In this document: positions 7,812 to 15,994 of the stretch, piece by piece | Layout of the letters: every line of letters starts with the position of its first letter | Position numbering within the stretch: position 1 is the first letter of the stretch | Assembly: GCA_016712595.1 (NCBI GenBank) | Contig: JADJQT010000001.1 | Location: 845,501-909,500 of the forward strand | DNA: 64,000 nucleotides | Direction: 5' to 3' | DNA from: Rhodospirillales bacterium | GTDB taxonomy: Bacteria; Pseudomonadota; Alphaproteobacteria; Rhodospirillales; Defluviicoccaceae | Made by a program: the position numbers and the translations under genes | Notes under the pieces: generated by a model | Databases searched by the model: none | The model's input: the letters and a program-made list of their open reading frames with translations, nothing else | Told to the model about the DNA's origin: nothing

Positions 7812-10800
7812 ACCTGCGCGGACGCATGCGTCTGCCCCGCATGACTGCCATCGCCACCTCGGCTTGCATACTGCTGTCGGCGACGAGCTTGGCCCATGCC
7901 GATCCGGTACGACTCGACGTTTTACCCGGCGCTGATCGCGCCCGCCTGACGATGACCTGGCCGGTGCCGGTTGGCTTCAAGGCGGAAACGCAGGACCGGC
8001 AGCTGACCGTGCGCTTTGAGCGCCCGATCGAGGCGGATCTCTCCGCCGTTCGTGGTATAGGCACGTTTACCTCGGTGCCGACGGTTGGCGAAGACGGGCG
8101 TGCGCTTACCTTCTTATTGCGGCGCGGGGTTACGGTTCTGGCGGTGCCTGCGGATCAGGCCGTCATCCTTGAATTCGCCAAACTCGGTGGGGCTGCTAGC
8201 GAGGCCGACCCGCAGCCGCGTGCGGACGCATCGCCCGGTCCGCCGCCCGCGGTCCCGGTTCGCACCGGACAACACCGGGGATTTAGCCGCGTCGTCTTCG
8301 ATTGGCCGGGGCCGGTCGGCTATACCGTCATCCGCACTCCGGACGGAGCCACGATCACCTTCGATGCACCGGCGACGATCAATGCGCGTGCATTCTTCCG
8401 ACGCTATCTGACCTACATCCGCGGCGGCACCGCAGAGACCACCGAGAAGCAAACGACGGTCACCCTCGTCCTGCCGGAAGGGGCGACGTTGCGTGACTTC
8501 CGCGAAAAGCGCAAGGTGGTCGTCGACGTCCTTGCGCCCTCACCCACCGCGCAAAAGGCGCCCGTCGAAGCGGCACAGGAGGTCCCGCGCTCCGCGCCCT
8601 TACCATCGGTGTCGACAATCCCAACGCCGGTTATTCAAACACCGGTTATTCAAACACCGGTCCTCACGCGCCCACCGCAGACGTCCTTGACGCCTATTCC
8701 CTCGGCGCTGTCGCCTGAATCGCCGCCACTGCCACCGCCGACGGCGCCTGCGCAATCCGTTCCGGCGGCGATTCGGCCGCCCGAGGCTGGGCCGGTTGCG
8801 CTTCGTTTTGAGTGGGAGCAGACGGTCGCCGCCGCAGTATTCCGCCGGGGCACGTCGCTGTGGTGCATCTTCGATCAGCCATCGAGCCAGAACGTCGCGC
8901 TTCTGCGCGCGCGGGCCGGGTCCGCGGCGAGCGCGGTCGAACAGCAGCCGAACGATCGGGCGACGGTTCTGCGCATAATCCCCGCTCCGGGCATCGACGC
9001 GCGGATCGAGCGCGACGGTCGCGCTTGGGTCCTGCGTCTCGGCACGCAAGGAGCTGGCGACAGCGCACCGATTATTCCCGCACCCGACCTTGGCCCGCCG
9101 CTCGGCCCGCGTCTGATGCTCCCGGTAGCGGGCGCGGGAACGCCGATCGCTCTGGCCGATCCACAGACATCTGACCGCCTCGTCGTCGTTCCGGTAACAC
9201 CACCCGGCGCCCGGCTCGAACGCGCCTACGCCTATCCGCAATTTCGTTTGTTGCCGACCCTGCAGGGTGTCGTCGTCGCCCCGTTAATCGACACGCTGCG
9301 CGTTCGCGCGCTACGCGAAGGAGTGGAAGTACGCAGCGTCGATGGGCTGGCCATCTCCCCGGTCTCCGAGGCGGCGCAGGCAGCGAGCCGCCTCGCACCC
9401 GTGGTTCCACCGCGGCGCCAGCTTAGCGCAGGAGACTGGCTGGGCGGCGTCGGAGACAGTTTCGTCGAGCGGCGCAGGACGCTGGAGCACGCCGTGGTCG
9501 ACTCCACCGGCAGCGAGCGCGAGCGCAGCCGGCTTAAATTGGTGCAGTTTCTGCTTGGCCGGCGTTTTGCCGCCGAGGCGTTGGGCGAACTTGCGCTCGC
9601 CGCCGAAGAGCGGCCGACGATCGTTGCCGATCCGGATTTTTTGTTGCTGCGCGGAGCGGCGCGACTGATGGCAGGTCGAACGGGCGAAGCCCGCGGCGAT
9701 CTCGCCCGCGCTCGCGCTGCGAATAACGACGAGACGGCATTGTGGTCCATCGCCGCGCGTCCGGACGGCGAAGATCCAGGAGATCTCTCCAATTTGCCGC
9801 AGTGGACTGAGATTGCCCGCAGCTATCCGCAGCCGTTGCGACCGCCGTTGCTGCTGGCGTTGGCCGATGCGGCGATCGCCGCCGGCAAGGACCCGGAAGC
9901 GAAAAGCCTGCTCGAAATCGCCAAGAACGAGACCAGTTCGCCCGAGGATCGTTCACGGTTGGCGTTGCTTGACGGACTGCGACTAGAAAAGGCTGGTAAC
10001 GTCAAGGACGCGCTGGCGAGGTTCGAAGAAGCGGCGGTGGTCGATCCCCGGCGTGGCCGGGTCACCGCGGAACTCGCTCGTCTCGACCTGCTCCGCAAGG
10101 ACGGTACGCTGCCCCCGCAACAGGAGGTGCAAGCCCTCGATCAGTTGCGGTTCACTTGGCGCGGCGACGAGCTCGAGTTTCGGGTGCTGGACCGCTTGGG
10201 CCGTGCGCAGCTCGCGGCGGGCGATTACCGCGACGGGTTGCAGACGCTGAAGCGCGCCGTCAGCAATTTTCCAAAGGCGCCCGGCGCCGCGGACGTCACC
10301 CAGGAGATGAGCCGGACGTTTGAGACGCTGTATCTCGGCGGCGGCGCGGATGCGATGCCGCCAATCACGGCGCTCGGTCTCTACGACGAGTTCAAGGAGC
10401 TGACGCCGCCGGGCGATAAGGGGAACGAGATCGTTCGCCGCCTTGCCGAGCGTCTCGTGGCCGTGGATCTCCTCGACCGGGCGGCAACGATGATCGAATC
10501 CCTGCTGACGCCATCAGCAACGCCGCTGGCCAAGGCAACGGACGGTGCCCGACTGGCCGAGATCAAGCTGCTCGACGGCGATTCAAACGCTGCCCTCGAT
10601 GCGCTACGGCGCACGGCGACGATCGGGCTTCCCGGTGCGCTTGAGGATCGGCGGCGACGTGCCCAGGCTCAGGCACTGGCGGGTCTTGGAAAGACCGACG
10701 AAGCGCTGTCGCTCATCGCATCCGACGACGGGCGTGAAGCGGACCTGCTGCGGGCCAAGCTCTATCGCAATAGGGGAGACTGGCCCCGAGCCGCGGAGTC

Positions 10801-11125
10801 CATCCGCCGCGTCGTCGATGCGGCGCGCTCCGATCCCGGCAAGCCGCTCGACGACCGGCAGGCACGGGACGTGCTCGATCTCGCCGTCGCCTTGACCCTT
10901 GCCGGAAATGATCCGCAGCTCACGAAACTGAACGGTGACTACCGATCCGCAATGTCGGCAACGCCGCTACGAGACGCCTTCCGACTGCTCGCCGGTACGG
11001 TGCCACCCCCCGATGCCGACGCGAAGGCTCTCGCCGCGCTGGTGGAAAACGCGATGGCCTTCCGCCGTTCGCTGACGCCGCCGGTCGGCAGCCCGGCACC
11101 GGGAGCGCCGCCTTCGAGCCGGTAA
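7808..11125 (+). CDS. Large periplasmic TPR protein of the flagellar operon
   Basis: The 1105-residue product starts at GTG, overlapping the motB-like stop. A signal peptide (about residues 1-31) ends near SLAHA. Two or three repeated beta-rich modules follow in the first 500 residues, such as ARLTMTWPVPVGFKAE and FSRVVFDWPGPVGYTV, broken by a Pro-rich linker near 260-330. The C-terminal half (about 550-1050) is helical with TPR-like repeats, for example AAGDYRDGLQTLKRAV and AGLGKTDEALSLIAS. Similar TPR proteins occur in flagellar operons of Rhodospirillales. The exact role is unknown; an envelope scaffold around the motor is an inference. Confidence 0.8.
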   Translation: MNLRGRMRLPRMTAIATSACILLSATSLAHADPVRLDVLPGADRARLTMTWPVPVGFKAETQDRQLTVRFERPIEADLSAVRGIGTFTSVPTVGEDGRALTFLLRRGVTVLAVPADQAVILEFAKLGGAASEADPQPRADASPGPPPAVPVRTGQHRGFSRVVFDWPGPVGYTVIRTPDGATITFDAPATINARAFFRRYLTYIRGGTAETTEKQTTVTLVLPEGATLRDFREKRKVVVDVLAPSPTAQKAPVEAAQEVPRSAPLPSVSTIPTPVIQTPVIQTPVLTRPPQTSLTPIPSALSPESPPLPPPTAPAQSVPAAIRPPEAGPVALRFEWEQTVAAAVFRRGTSLWCIFDQPSSQNVALLRARAGSAASAVEQQPNDRATVLRIIPAPGIDARIERDGRAWVLRLGTQGAGDSAPIIPAPDLGPPLGPRLMLPVAGAGTPIALADPQTSDRLVVVPVTPPGARLERAYAYPQFRLLPTLQGVVVAPLIDTLRVRALREGVEVRSVDGLAISPVSEAAQAASRLAPVVPPRRQLSAGDWLGGVGDSFVERRRTLEHAVVDSTGSERERSRLKLVQFLLGRRFAAEALGELALAAEERPTIVADPDFLLLRGAARLMAGRTGEARGDLARARAANNDETALWSIAARPDGEDPGDLSNLPQWTEIARSYPQPLRPPLLLALADAAIAAGKDPEAKSLLEIAKNETSSPEDRSRLALLDGLRLEKAGNVKDALARFEEAAVVDPRRGRVTAELARLDLLRKDGTLPPQQEVQALDQLRFTWRGDELEFRVLDRLGRAQLAAGDYRDGLQTLKRAVSNFPKAPGAADVTQEMSRTFETLYLGGGADAMPPITALGLYDEFKELTPPGDKGNEIVRRLAERLVAVDLLDRAATMIESLLTPSATPLAKATDGARLAEIKLLDGDSNAALDALRRTATIGLPGALEDRRRRAQAQALAGLGKTDEALSLIASDDGREADLLRAKLYRNRGDWPRAAESIRRVVDAARSDPGKPLDDRQARDVLDLAVALTLAGNDPQLTKLNGDYRSAMSATPLRDAFRLLAGTVPPPDADAKALAALVENAMAFRRSLTPPVGSPAPGAPPSSR
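8627..8661 (+). repeat. 15-bp tandem direct repeat inside the TPR gene
   Basis: The unit CCGGTTATTCAAACA occurs twice in tandem with five bases of a third copy. It is in frame and encodes PVIQT-PVIQT-PV within the proline-rich linker. It looks like a recent slippage expansion in a flexible spacer. Confidence 0.85.
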
Positions 11126-11156
11126 GCCCGCGGCGCAGCGTTTCGGCTGGCCGGCG

Positions 11157-11948
11157 TCAAGTCCCGAAGCTGCGGACGAGGCTGCCGACAACCAGATACC
11201 ATCCGTCGACGAGCACGAAGAAGATGATCTTGAACGGTAGCGCCACGACGACCGGCGGCAGCATCATCATGCCCATCGACATCAACACTGAGGCGATGAC
11301 CATATCGATGATCAGAAACGGGATAAATACGAGGAACCCGATCTCAAACGCGCGGCGGAGTTCACTCAGCATGAACGCCGGGATCATCACGCGCAGCGGG
11401 ACTTCGGCGAGCGCTGGCTTTGGCTCCGGTAAATGCGCCATATCCGCGAACAACGCGACATCCTTGTCGCGCACGTGCGCCGCCATGAATGTCCGTACCG
11501 GGGCGGCGGCGCGCTCGAATGCTTCTCCCTCGTCGATTTGTCCGTCCATTAACGGGCGGATGCCGGCGTCGTATGACTGCTCCATCGTCGGGGCCATGAT
11601 GAAGAAGGTAAGGAACAGGGCGAGGCTGATCAGCACTTGGTTGGGCGGCGTCTGCTGCACGCCCATCGCTGTTCGCAGGAACGACAGCACGACGATAATA
11701 CGGGTAAACGCGGTGACCATGACCAGAATCGCCGGCGCGAGGCTGATCACCGTCAACAGCGCGAGGAACTGGATGATCCGGGAGGTGATCCCGGCGCCGG
11801 CGCTGTCGTTGCCGAGGTCGAGTGAAAGACTCTGTGCCGACGCCGTCCCGGCGACCAGCAGTCCGACCAGCAGGAAGGACAGCGCCAGGACGAAATGGCA
11901 TGATGGGCGGCGCCAACAGGCTGTGAGGCACGATCGGACGGGGCTCAC
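11157..11948 (-). CDS. fliP: Flagellar type III export gate protein FliP
   Basis: FliP is the main subunit of the FliPQR export gate in the basal-body membrane. The 263-residue protein has a cleavable signal peptide (about residues 1-38, ending TASA) and the family core with FTRIIVVLSFLRTAMGVQQTPP. It also has PAFMLSELRRAFEIGFLVF and LPFKIIFFVLVDGWYL. Its start overlaps the fliO stop by four bases. It converges with the TPR gene, 31 bases apart. fliQ and fliR are not beside it. Confidence 0.97.
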   Translation of the reverse strand: MSPVRSCLTACWRRPSCHFVLALSFLLVGLLVAGTASAQSLSLDLGNDSAGAGITSRIIQFLALLTVISLAPAILVMVTAFTRIIVVLSFLRTAMGVQQTPPNQVLISLALFLTFFIMAPTMEQSYDAGIRPLMDGQIDEGEAFERAAAPVRTFMAAHVRDKDVALFADMAHLPEPKPALAEVPLRVMIPAFMLSELRRAFEIGFLVFIPFLIIDMVIASVLMSMGMMMLPPVVVALPFKIIFFVLVDGWYLVVGSLVRSFGT

Positions 11949-12310
11949 GACAGCGCCCCACGTGACCCAGAAGCCGGGTCTCCCAGGCTCATCGCGGCTG
12001 AACTCGACGTCTGCGCGCCGCGCAGGGCGGCGCTGAACGAGCCGCCGTCATCGGTGATCGCTCGTTCGATCATAAGATCCCCGGCGGGTCCGACGAGGAC
12101 GAGGTGCTCGATCCCGTCGCGGCGCAGCAGCACCAGTCGCCGCTTTGCGTCGAGTGGCAGGCTCTCGATCACCGACAGGCGGCGCTGACGCCCGGCGATG
12201 CGACCGCCTTGCGGCAGCCCGAGACGGCGAGCCGCGTACGCGGCGGCGCCAATCAGTCCCAACACGAAGACCAGCGCCAGAACGAACTGCAGATAGCTCG
12301 ATGCGTCCAT
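11945..12310 (-). CDS. fliO: Flagellar assembly protein FliO
   Basis: FliO stabilises FliP during assembly of the export gate. The 121-residue protein has one N-terminal membrane helix (about residues 6-28) and a cytoplasmic FliO domain, with RLSVIESLPLDAKRRLVLLRRDGIEHLVLVG in two adjoining segments. A Ser/Ala-rich tail ends it. It lies directly upstream of fliP with overlapping codons, the normal order. Confidence 0.9.
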   Translation of the reverse strand: MDASSYLQFVLALVFVLGLIGAAAYAARRLGLPQGGRIAGRQRRLSVIESLPLDAKRRLVLLRRDGIEHLVLVGPAGDLMIERAITDDGGSFSAALRGAQTSSSAAMSLGDPASGSRGALS

Positions 12311-12325
12311 TGCCTTCTCCGCGAT

Positions 12326-12691
12326 TCAGGACCGATCGCCCGGTGGAGAGGCGGGGGGCTCCGGTGATGGGTCGAGTGATGGCTCTGACCTTGGCTGTGG
12401 GGAAACCTCGGTCGTGGCATCGGCGTCATTGCCGGACTTGCGCGTCGCCAGCTCGAGGCCGAGAGACGACAGATCGCGCTGCAGATCGACAAGGCGGGGC
12501 AGCCAGTCGGCGGCCTCACCTTTCGACAGGGTCTTGATTGTCGCACACAGGTCGCGGACGGCGGGCCGCACCGGGGCGAGGTCGACGTCGATATTCTTGT
12601 CGACCAGGTCGCGAGCCAGCGCGATGAGACCGGCGGCCCACTTATAGGCCTTGATTACGCGTTCGGAGGAGCTTTCCGCCGGCTCGATCAT
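12326..12691 (-). CDS. Hypothetical helical protein between fhlB and fliO
   Basis: The family is not recognised. The 121-residue product has a helical N-terminal 80 residues with the segments SERVIKAYKWAAGLIALARD and WLPRLVDLQRDLSSLGLELA. A Ser/Pro/Glu-rich disordered tail follows. There is no signal peptide or membrane segment. Its start overlaps the fhlB stop by four bases and its stop lies 15 bases before fliO. It is therefore very likely expressed with the export genes and may be a soluble flagellar accessory. Confidence 0.7.
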   Translation of the reverse strand: MIEPAESSSERVIKAYKWAAGLIALARDLVDKNIDVDLAPVRPAVRDLCATIKTLSKGEAADWLPRLVDLQRDLSSLGLELATRKSGNDADATTEVSPQPRSEPSLDPSPEPPASPPGDRS

Positions 12692-13026
12692 CGCGACCTC
12701 TCCGCGTTATCCGGCGCCGGCGTCGCCGTTCCATTGAGCCGGTAAAGATAAGCGAGAATTTCCGCCACCGCGGCAAAGGCCTCGAGCGGGATCGCCTCTC
12801 CGAGATCGACGCAGCTCAGCACCTCCACGAGGTCCGCGTCCTGCCGGATCGGTACATCGTTCGCCTTGGCAACGGCGACGATCCGATCGGCAAGTTCGCC
12901 GCGGCCGGTGGCGACCACCGTCGGCGCTCCCGGGTGCGGCCATTCATAATCGAGCGCGACCGCGGCCGGCTCGTGTGGGCTCAGTGCCGACTTGCGGCGA
13001 CGCGACATGGGGGGCTGGTCTGCCAA
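12688..13026 (-). CDS. fhlB: FhlB-like export switch protein (FlhB C-terminal homologue)
   Basis: This 112-residue protein resembles the cytoplasmic C-terminal half of FlhB, the substrate-specificity switch of the flagellar exporter. Conserved segments are PTVVATGRGELADRIVAVAK, DVPIRQDADLVEVL and LEAFAAVAEILAYLYRLNG. The membrane domain is absent, and so is the NPTH self-cleavage site, as in known stand-alone FhlB proteins. These can partly replace the cleaved FlhB fragment. It heads the leftward fhlB-hypothetical-fliO-fliP run. Confidence 0.85.
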   Translation of the reverse strand: MADQPPMSRRRKSALSPHEPAAVALDYEWPHPGAPTVVATGRGELADRIVAVAKANDVPIRQDADLVEVLSCVDLGEAIPLEAFAAVAEILAYLYRLNGTATPAPDNAERSR

Positions 13027-13115
13027 GGCGACGGCCTACTCCGTTCGGGCCAACTTATCGCCTGCGATTGTCGTCCATCAGCCTTAAGGAAGGGTTACGC
13101 AACGCCCGGTGAACG

Positions 13116-13880
13116 TCAGCGGACGCGACCAAAGCCAAGCACCCGATCCATACGCGACAATTCATAAGTGAACTGACTGACCGAGGCGGGAAAACGGCCC
13201 TTATTTGCTTCAACGGTCGTAAGGCAGCCGTTGGCAACATTGTGGACGAGGCCGATGTGTCCTTGCCAACCGCTGGGGTTGTCGCGCCACCAGACAACGA
13301 TATCGCCGGGCTGAGGGATGAGATTGGCGGATTGGAAAGCCCAGTTTTTCGAGACAAATTGGTGAAAAATATCGCGGGCGCCGAGACTATAGCGGAAGGG
13401 GATGCCACCGGGCGCATGCAGGTAGCACCAGGAGACGAACCCGGCGCACCAGTTGGCGGGCGGAGCGACAATTCCATTCAGGTACTTTTCGACCCAGGGG
13501 CCGGCATTGTTGACGCCGACCTCGCACGCACCCGCCGCCATCTCACCAAGTGCTGCCGCCAGCGCCGCCCGCCCGGCTTCGCTTCCGCCGTTGGGCAGCC
13601 CGCCGTGGCTATCAACGCGGAACAGGCCATTATTGGGAGCCGCGGGTGAAGTTGGATCCAGATTGGCCAGTGCCTGAGCGGTCAACGGTCCGACGATGCC
13701 GTCGACCACCAAGGGACGGCCTTCGGGGTCGCGATGGCTCTGTTGAAACGCCCTGACCGCGTCCATGACCGAGTCGGAAAAGGTGTCGGTGACGGCGGCA
13801 AGGAAGCCGCCTAGCACCAGACGCTGCGCTATGGCCGCGACGTCGTCTCCCCGGCTGCCCAACTGCAGAACGCGCTGCAT
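13116..13880 (-). CDS. Peptidoglycan-binding and CHAP-domain hydrolase
   Basis: A 254-residue predicted cell-wall amidase or endopeptidase. Residues 3-75 form a PG_binding_1 domain (LQLGSRGDDVAAIAQRL, VDGIVGPLTAQAL). The C-terminal part is a CHAP/NlpC-like papain fold with candidate nucleophile Cys145 in NWCAGFVSWC and candidate His208 in GWQGHIGLVHN. No signal peptide is visible, so export would need another route such as lysis. It stands alone on the minus strand between the flagellar genes and rlmE, without phage genes around it. Confidence 0.85.
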   Translation of the reverse strand: MQRVLQLGSRGDDVAAIAQRLVLGGFLAAVTDTFSDSVMDAVRAFQQSHRDPEGRPLVVDGIVGPLTAQALANLDPTSPAAPNNGLFRVDSHGGLPNGGSEAGRAALAAALGEMAAGACEVGVNNAGPWVEKYLNGIVAPPANWCAGFVSWCYLHAPGGIPFRYSLGARDIFHQFVSKNWAFQSANLIPQPGDIVVWWRDNPSGWQGHIGLVHNVANGCLTTVEANKGRFPASVSQFTYELSRMDRVLGFGRVR

Positions 13881-13976
13881 GGTCCGGCCCTCTCATACCT
13901 TCGGCGATGGCCTATCCATCGGCCGGCTGAGAACCCAACCGTATCAGGACAAAACACATAAAACAAGATTATTATC

Positions 13977-14684
13977 CTATAAATCTTCCGCGATAAAGGT
14001 TTCATCGCTTGGTGCGCCACGGAATCCCATGGCAACGACATAGACTTCTGCCGATTCCGGGCGGGACGCGGGGGGCTTGGCATGGCGGACGCTGCGAAAG
14101 CGGCGCTTCATCTCGGCCAGCAGATGGGCTTCCGTGCCTCCCTGCCAGACTTTGGCGACGAACATGCCCGCAGGCGCCAGCACGGCATACGCAAAGGACA
14201 CAGCCTCCTCGACAAGACCTACGATCCGCAGATGATCAGCGCCGGCATGGCCGCTCGCCGGCGGCGCAAGGTCACTGAGCACGACGTCCGCCTGTCCGCC
14301 GAGCGCCGCCATGAGCCTTTTCGGGGACTCGGGGTCGAGAATGTCGGCGCGGATCAGCACGGCGCCAAAGATCGGCGCCATGTCAAGGACATCAATGCCA
14401 ACGACGGTGCCGCCACCAGGCTTGCCCGCGCGCACCCGCTCGGCTGAAATCTGCGTCCAGCCGCCGGGGGCGGCGCCGAGGTCGACGACGCGGGCGCCTG
14501 GCCGAAGCAAGGCAAATCGGTCATCAAGCTCCATCAGCTTGAAGGCGGCGCGTGAGCGCAAGCCGCGCCGCTTGGCTTCCGCGACATAAGGATCGTTCAG
14601 CTGCCGCTCCAACCAGCGACGGGACGAGAGCGTTCGCTTCTTGCCACTCTTCAGGTGACCGCCCGTCGGGCGTCCCGCCGTCAT
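13977..14684 (-). CDS. rlmE: 23S rRNA (uridine-2'-O)-methyltransferase RlmE
   Basis: RlmE (FtsJ/RrmJ) methylates the 2'-OH of U2552 in the 23S rRNA A-loop using S-adenosylmethionine. The 235-residue protein shows the SAM loop VVDLGAAPGGWTQ, the segment VVLSDLAPPASG, the catalytic lysine in MFVAKVWQGG and the late ESAEVYVVA. The ORF is open to 14828. The ATG at 14684 has a GGGAAG ribosome site and gives the usual family N-terminus (TLSSRRWLERQLNDPYV). Confidence 0.95.
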   Translation of the reverse strand: MTAGRPTGGHLKSGKKRTLSSRRWLERQLNDPYVAEAKRRGLRSRAAFKLMELDDRFALLRPGARVVDLGAAPGGWTQISAERVRAGKPGGGTVVGIDVLDMAPIFGAVLIRADILDPESPKRLMAALGGQADVVLSDLAPPASGHAGADHLRIVGLVEEAVSFAYAVLAPAGMFVAKVWQGGTEAHLLAEMKRRFRSVRHAKPPASRPESAEVYVVAMGFRGAPSDETFIAEDL

Positions 14685-15192
14685 GTCTGATACTTCCCGT
14701 GTCTGTTCATACTCACTCCACTGCGCCATGCCCGCTCGGGCAGTCATCTGACCGATGAACGTTCGGTTCCCGTCCAAAGGATTCATCGTTCGTCGATCGC
14801 TGGATTCGCCGACCGCGCAGCTGCCCACGAAGCGGTTCTGTTGCGGTCGTGATCAGACCCGTGAGCGCCGGCGTCCAAAAGGGATGGTGCCAACCCGCGG
14901 CCGCAATCACAAGGGCGCCGTCTGCCCGGCGTTTTCGGTGACACCCGTGCCGCCATCCATCTCGCACGCTCGTTGCACGGCGTTGTCAATGCTGATTGAC
15001 GGACGAATTTAAACACTATAATGTCTATTATAATAATTAATTAAAAAGGGTTTTGTGGCGTGCAGGTCGGTGGGATGAATCGCGACGTTTTTGCGCCTTT
15101 TCAGTGCGCAGCACGGAGAAGGAGATTCCCCGTCGCCATGCTCGCCATCGACCCGACGCTGTGCCGAACTTCGAAGCGAGAGGGAGAGGCAG
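14685..15192 (+). other. Gene-poor spacer between rlmE and the 15193 ORF
   Basis: No convincing gene is visible on either strand; the short ORFs are typical GC-rich noise. The only clear structure is an AT-rich patch around 15003-15050, unlike the surrounding DNA, that contains a promoter-like sequence annotated separately. Confidence 0.5.
14996..15022 (+). promoter_or_regulatory. Candidate sigma-70 promoter
   Basis: A TTGACG hexamer at 14996-15001 and a perfect TATAAT at 15017-15022 are separated by 15 bases, two short of the ideal. A second TATAAT lies at 15029-15034. It would transcribe the small membrane protein at 15193 with a leader of roughly 160 bases. Confidence 0.45.
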
Positions 15193-15567
15193 ATGAGAGC
15201 ATTGCAACGACGGCATGTTGTCGGTGTCGTACCGACGGCACTCGAAGATGCCCTGACGGATACGTCGACACAGGCCACCGCAGGTCAAGCCGGCAGACAG
15301 ACGGCGATCGCGCAGCGGGGCGTTCGGAGCGCCGAGACGCGTGCACATTTTGGAGGCGTTCGCGAACGGTTTCGCCACGTTGATGGCGATGGGCCGAGGA
15401 TCGGCGTCGCGCCGTTCGCTCCGCCTTCTGATGAACAGACGGCGAATTCGGTCGAGGACGATAGGCTTCTCGACGCTGGTGACGGCCGTCTCGCATGGGT
15501 GGGACGGCTCGTCTGTCTGCTTACGTCTCTTGCCACGGTGGCGATGATCGTTCTCGCCATAATCTGA
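15193..15567 (+). CDS. Small protein with a C-terminal membrane anchor
   Basis: The family is not recognised. The ATG at 15193 follows a purine-rich GAGAGGGAGAGG ribosome site and gives 124 residues. Most of the chain is polar and probably disordered. The last 23 residues form a hydrophobic helix containing LVCLLTSLATVAMIVLAII, so the protein could be tail-anchored in the inner membrane. It lies in the accessory stretch beside two other small unknown genes. Codon use is less regular than in its housekeeping neighbours, so this is a moderate call. Confidence 0.45.
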   Translation: MRALQRRHVVGVVPTALEDALTDTSTQATAGQAGRQTAIAQRGVRSAETRAHFGGVRERFRHVDGDGPRIGVAPFAPPSDEQTANSVEDDRLLDAGDGRLAWVGRLVCLLTSLATVAMIVLAII

Positions 15568-15668
15568 TGGGCGGCTCCGCAGCGGGCTTGGGCCAGTAGC
15601 GGAGCTCATTCAGCCTGAAATCCCCAACTGCTCCTTTGAGGAGCGCAGGGACGTCACGGAGGGTAACG

Positions 15669-15920
15669 ATGATAGCAAGGGCTAACGGCAAACCGTCGCG
15701 GCCAGCCGACGCCTACGTCATCGAGGTCGAGGGGATCGCTGTCGGCGTGGTTATCCAGCATGGTCAGAGCTACCGGTTTTATGCCGCCGACCACGCGATG
15801 CGTGAACTCCACCACAAGCAGTTTCCCTCTGCCCGCGCGGCGCAGCGTGCGGCGGAACGGACGATCGCGAGTGCTCGCGCGGTCGATACGGTCTTAAGCC
15901 GCAAGCGGTCGTCGGCGTGA
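15669..15920 (+). CDS. Small hypothetical protein
   Basis: The family is not recognised. The ATG at 15669 follows GGAGGG and gives 83 residues. A predicted beta region (AYVIEVEGIAVGVVIQHGQS, YRFYAADHAM) leads into an Arg/Ala-rich helix (RAAQRAAERTIASARAV). There is no signal peptide. Its stop overlaps a GTG codon open into the next gene, so the two may be co-transcribed. Confidence 0.5.
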   Translation: MIARANGKPSRPADAYVIEVEGIAVGVVIQHGQSYRFYAADHAMRELHHKQFPSARAAQRAAERTIASARAVDTVLSRKRSSA

Positions 15921-15994
15921 TGCTGACTGCCGATCGGACCCGGTCTGATTCACGAACTCTGCCTCGAGCACCAGGCCAACAAGCGAGAACGACA

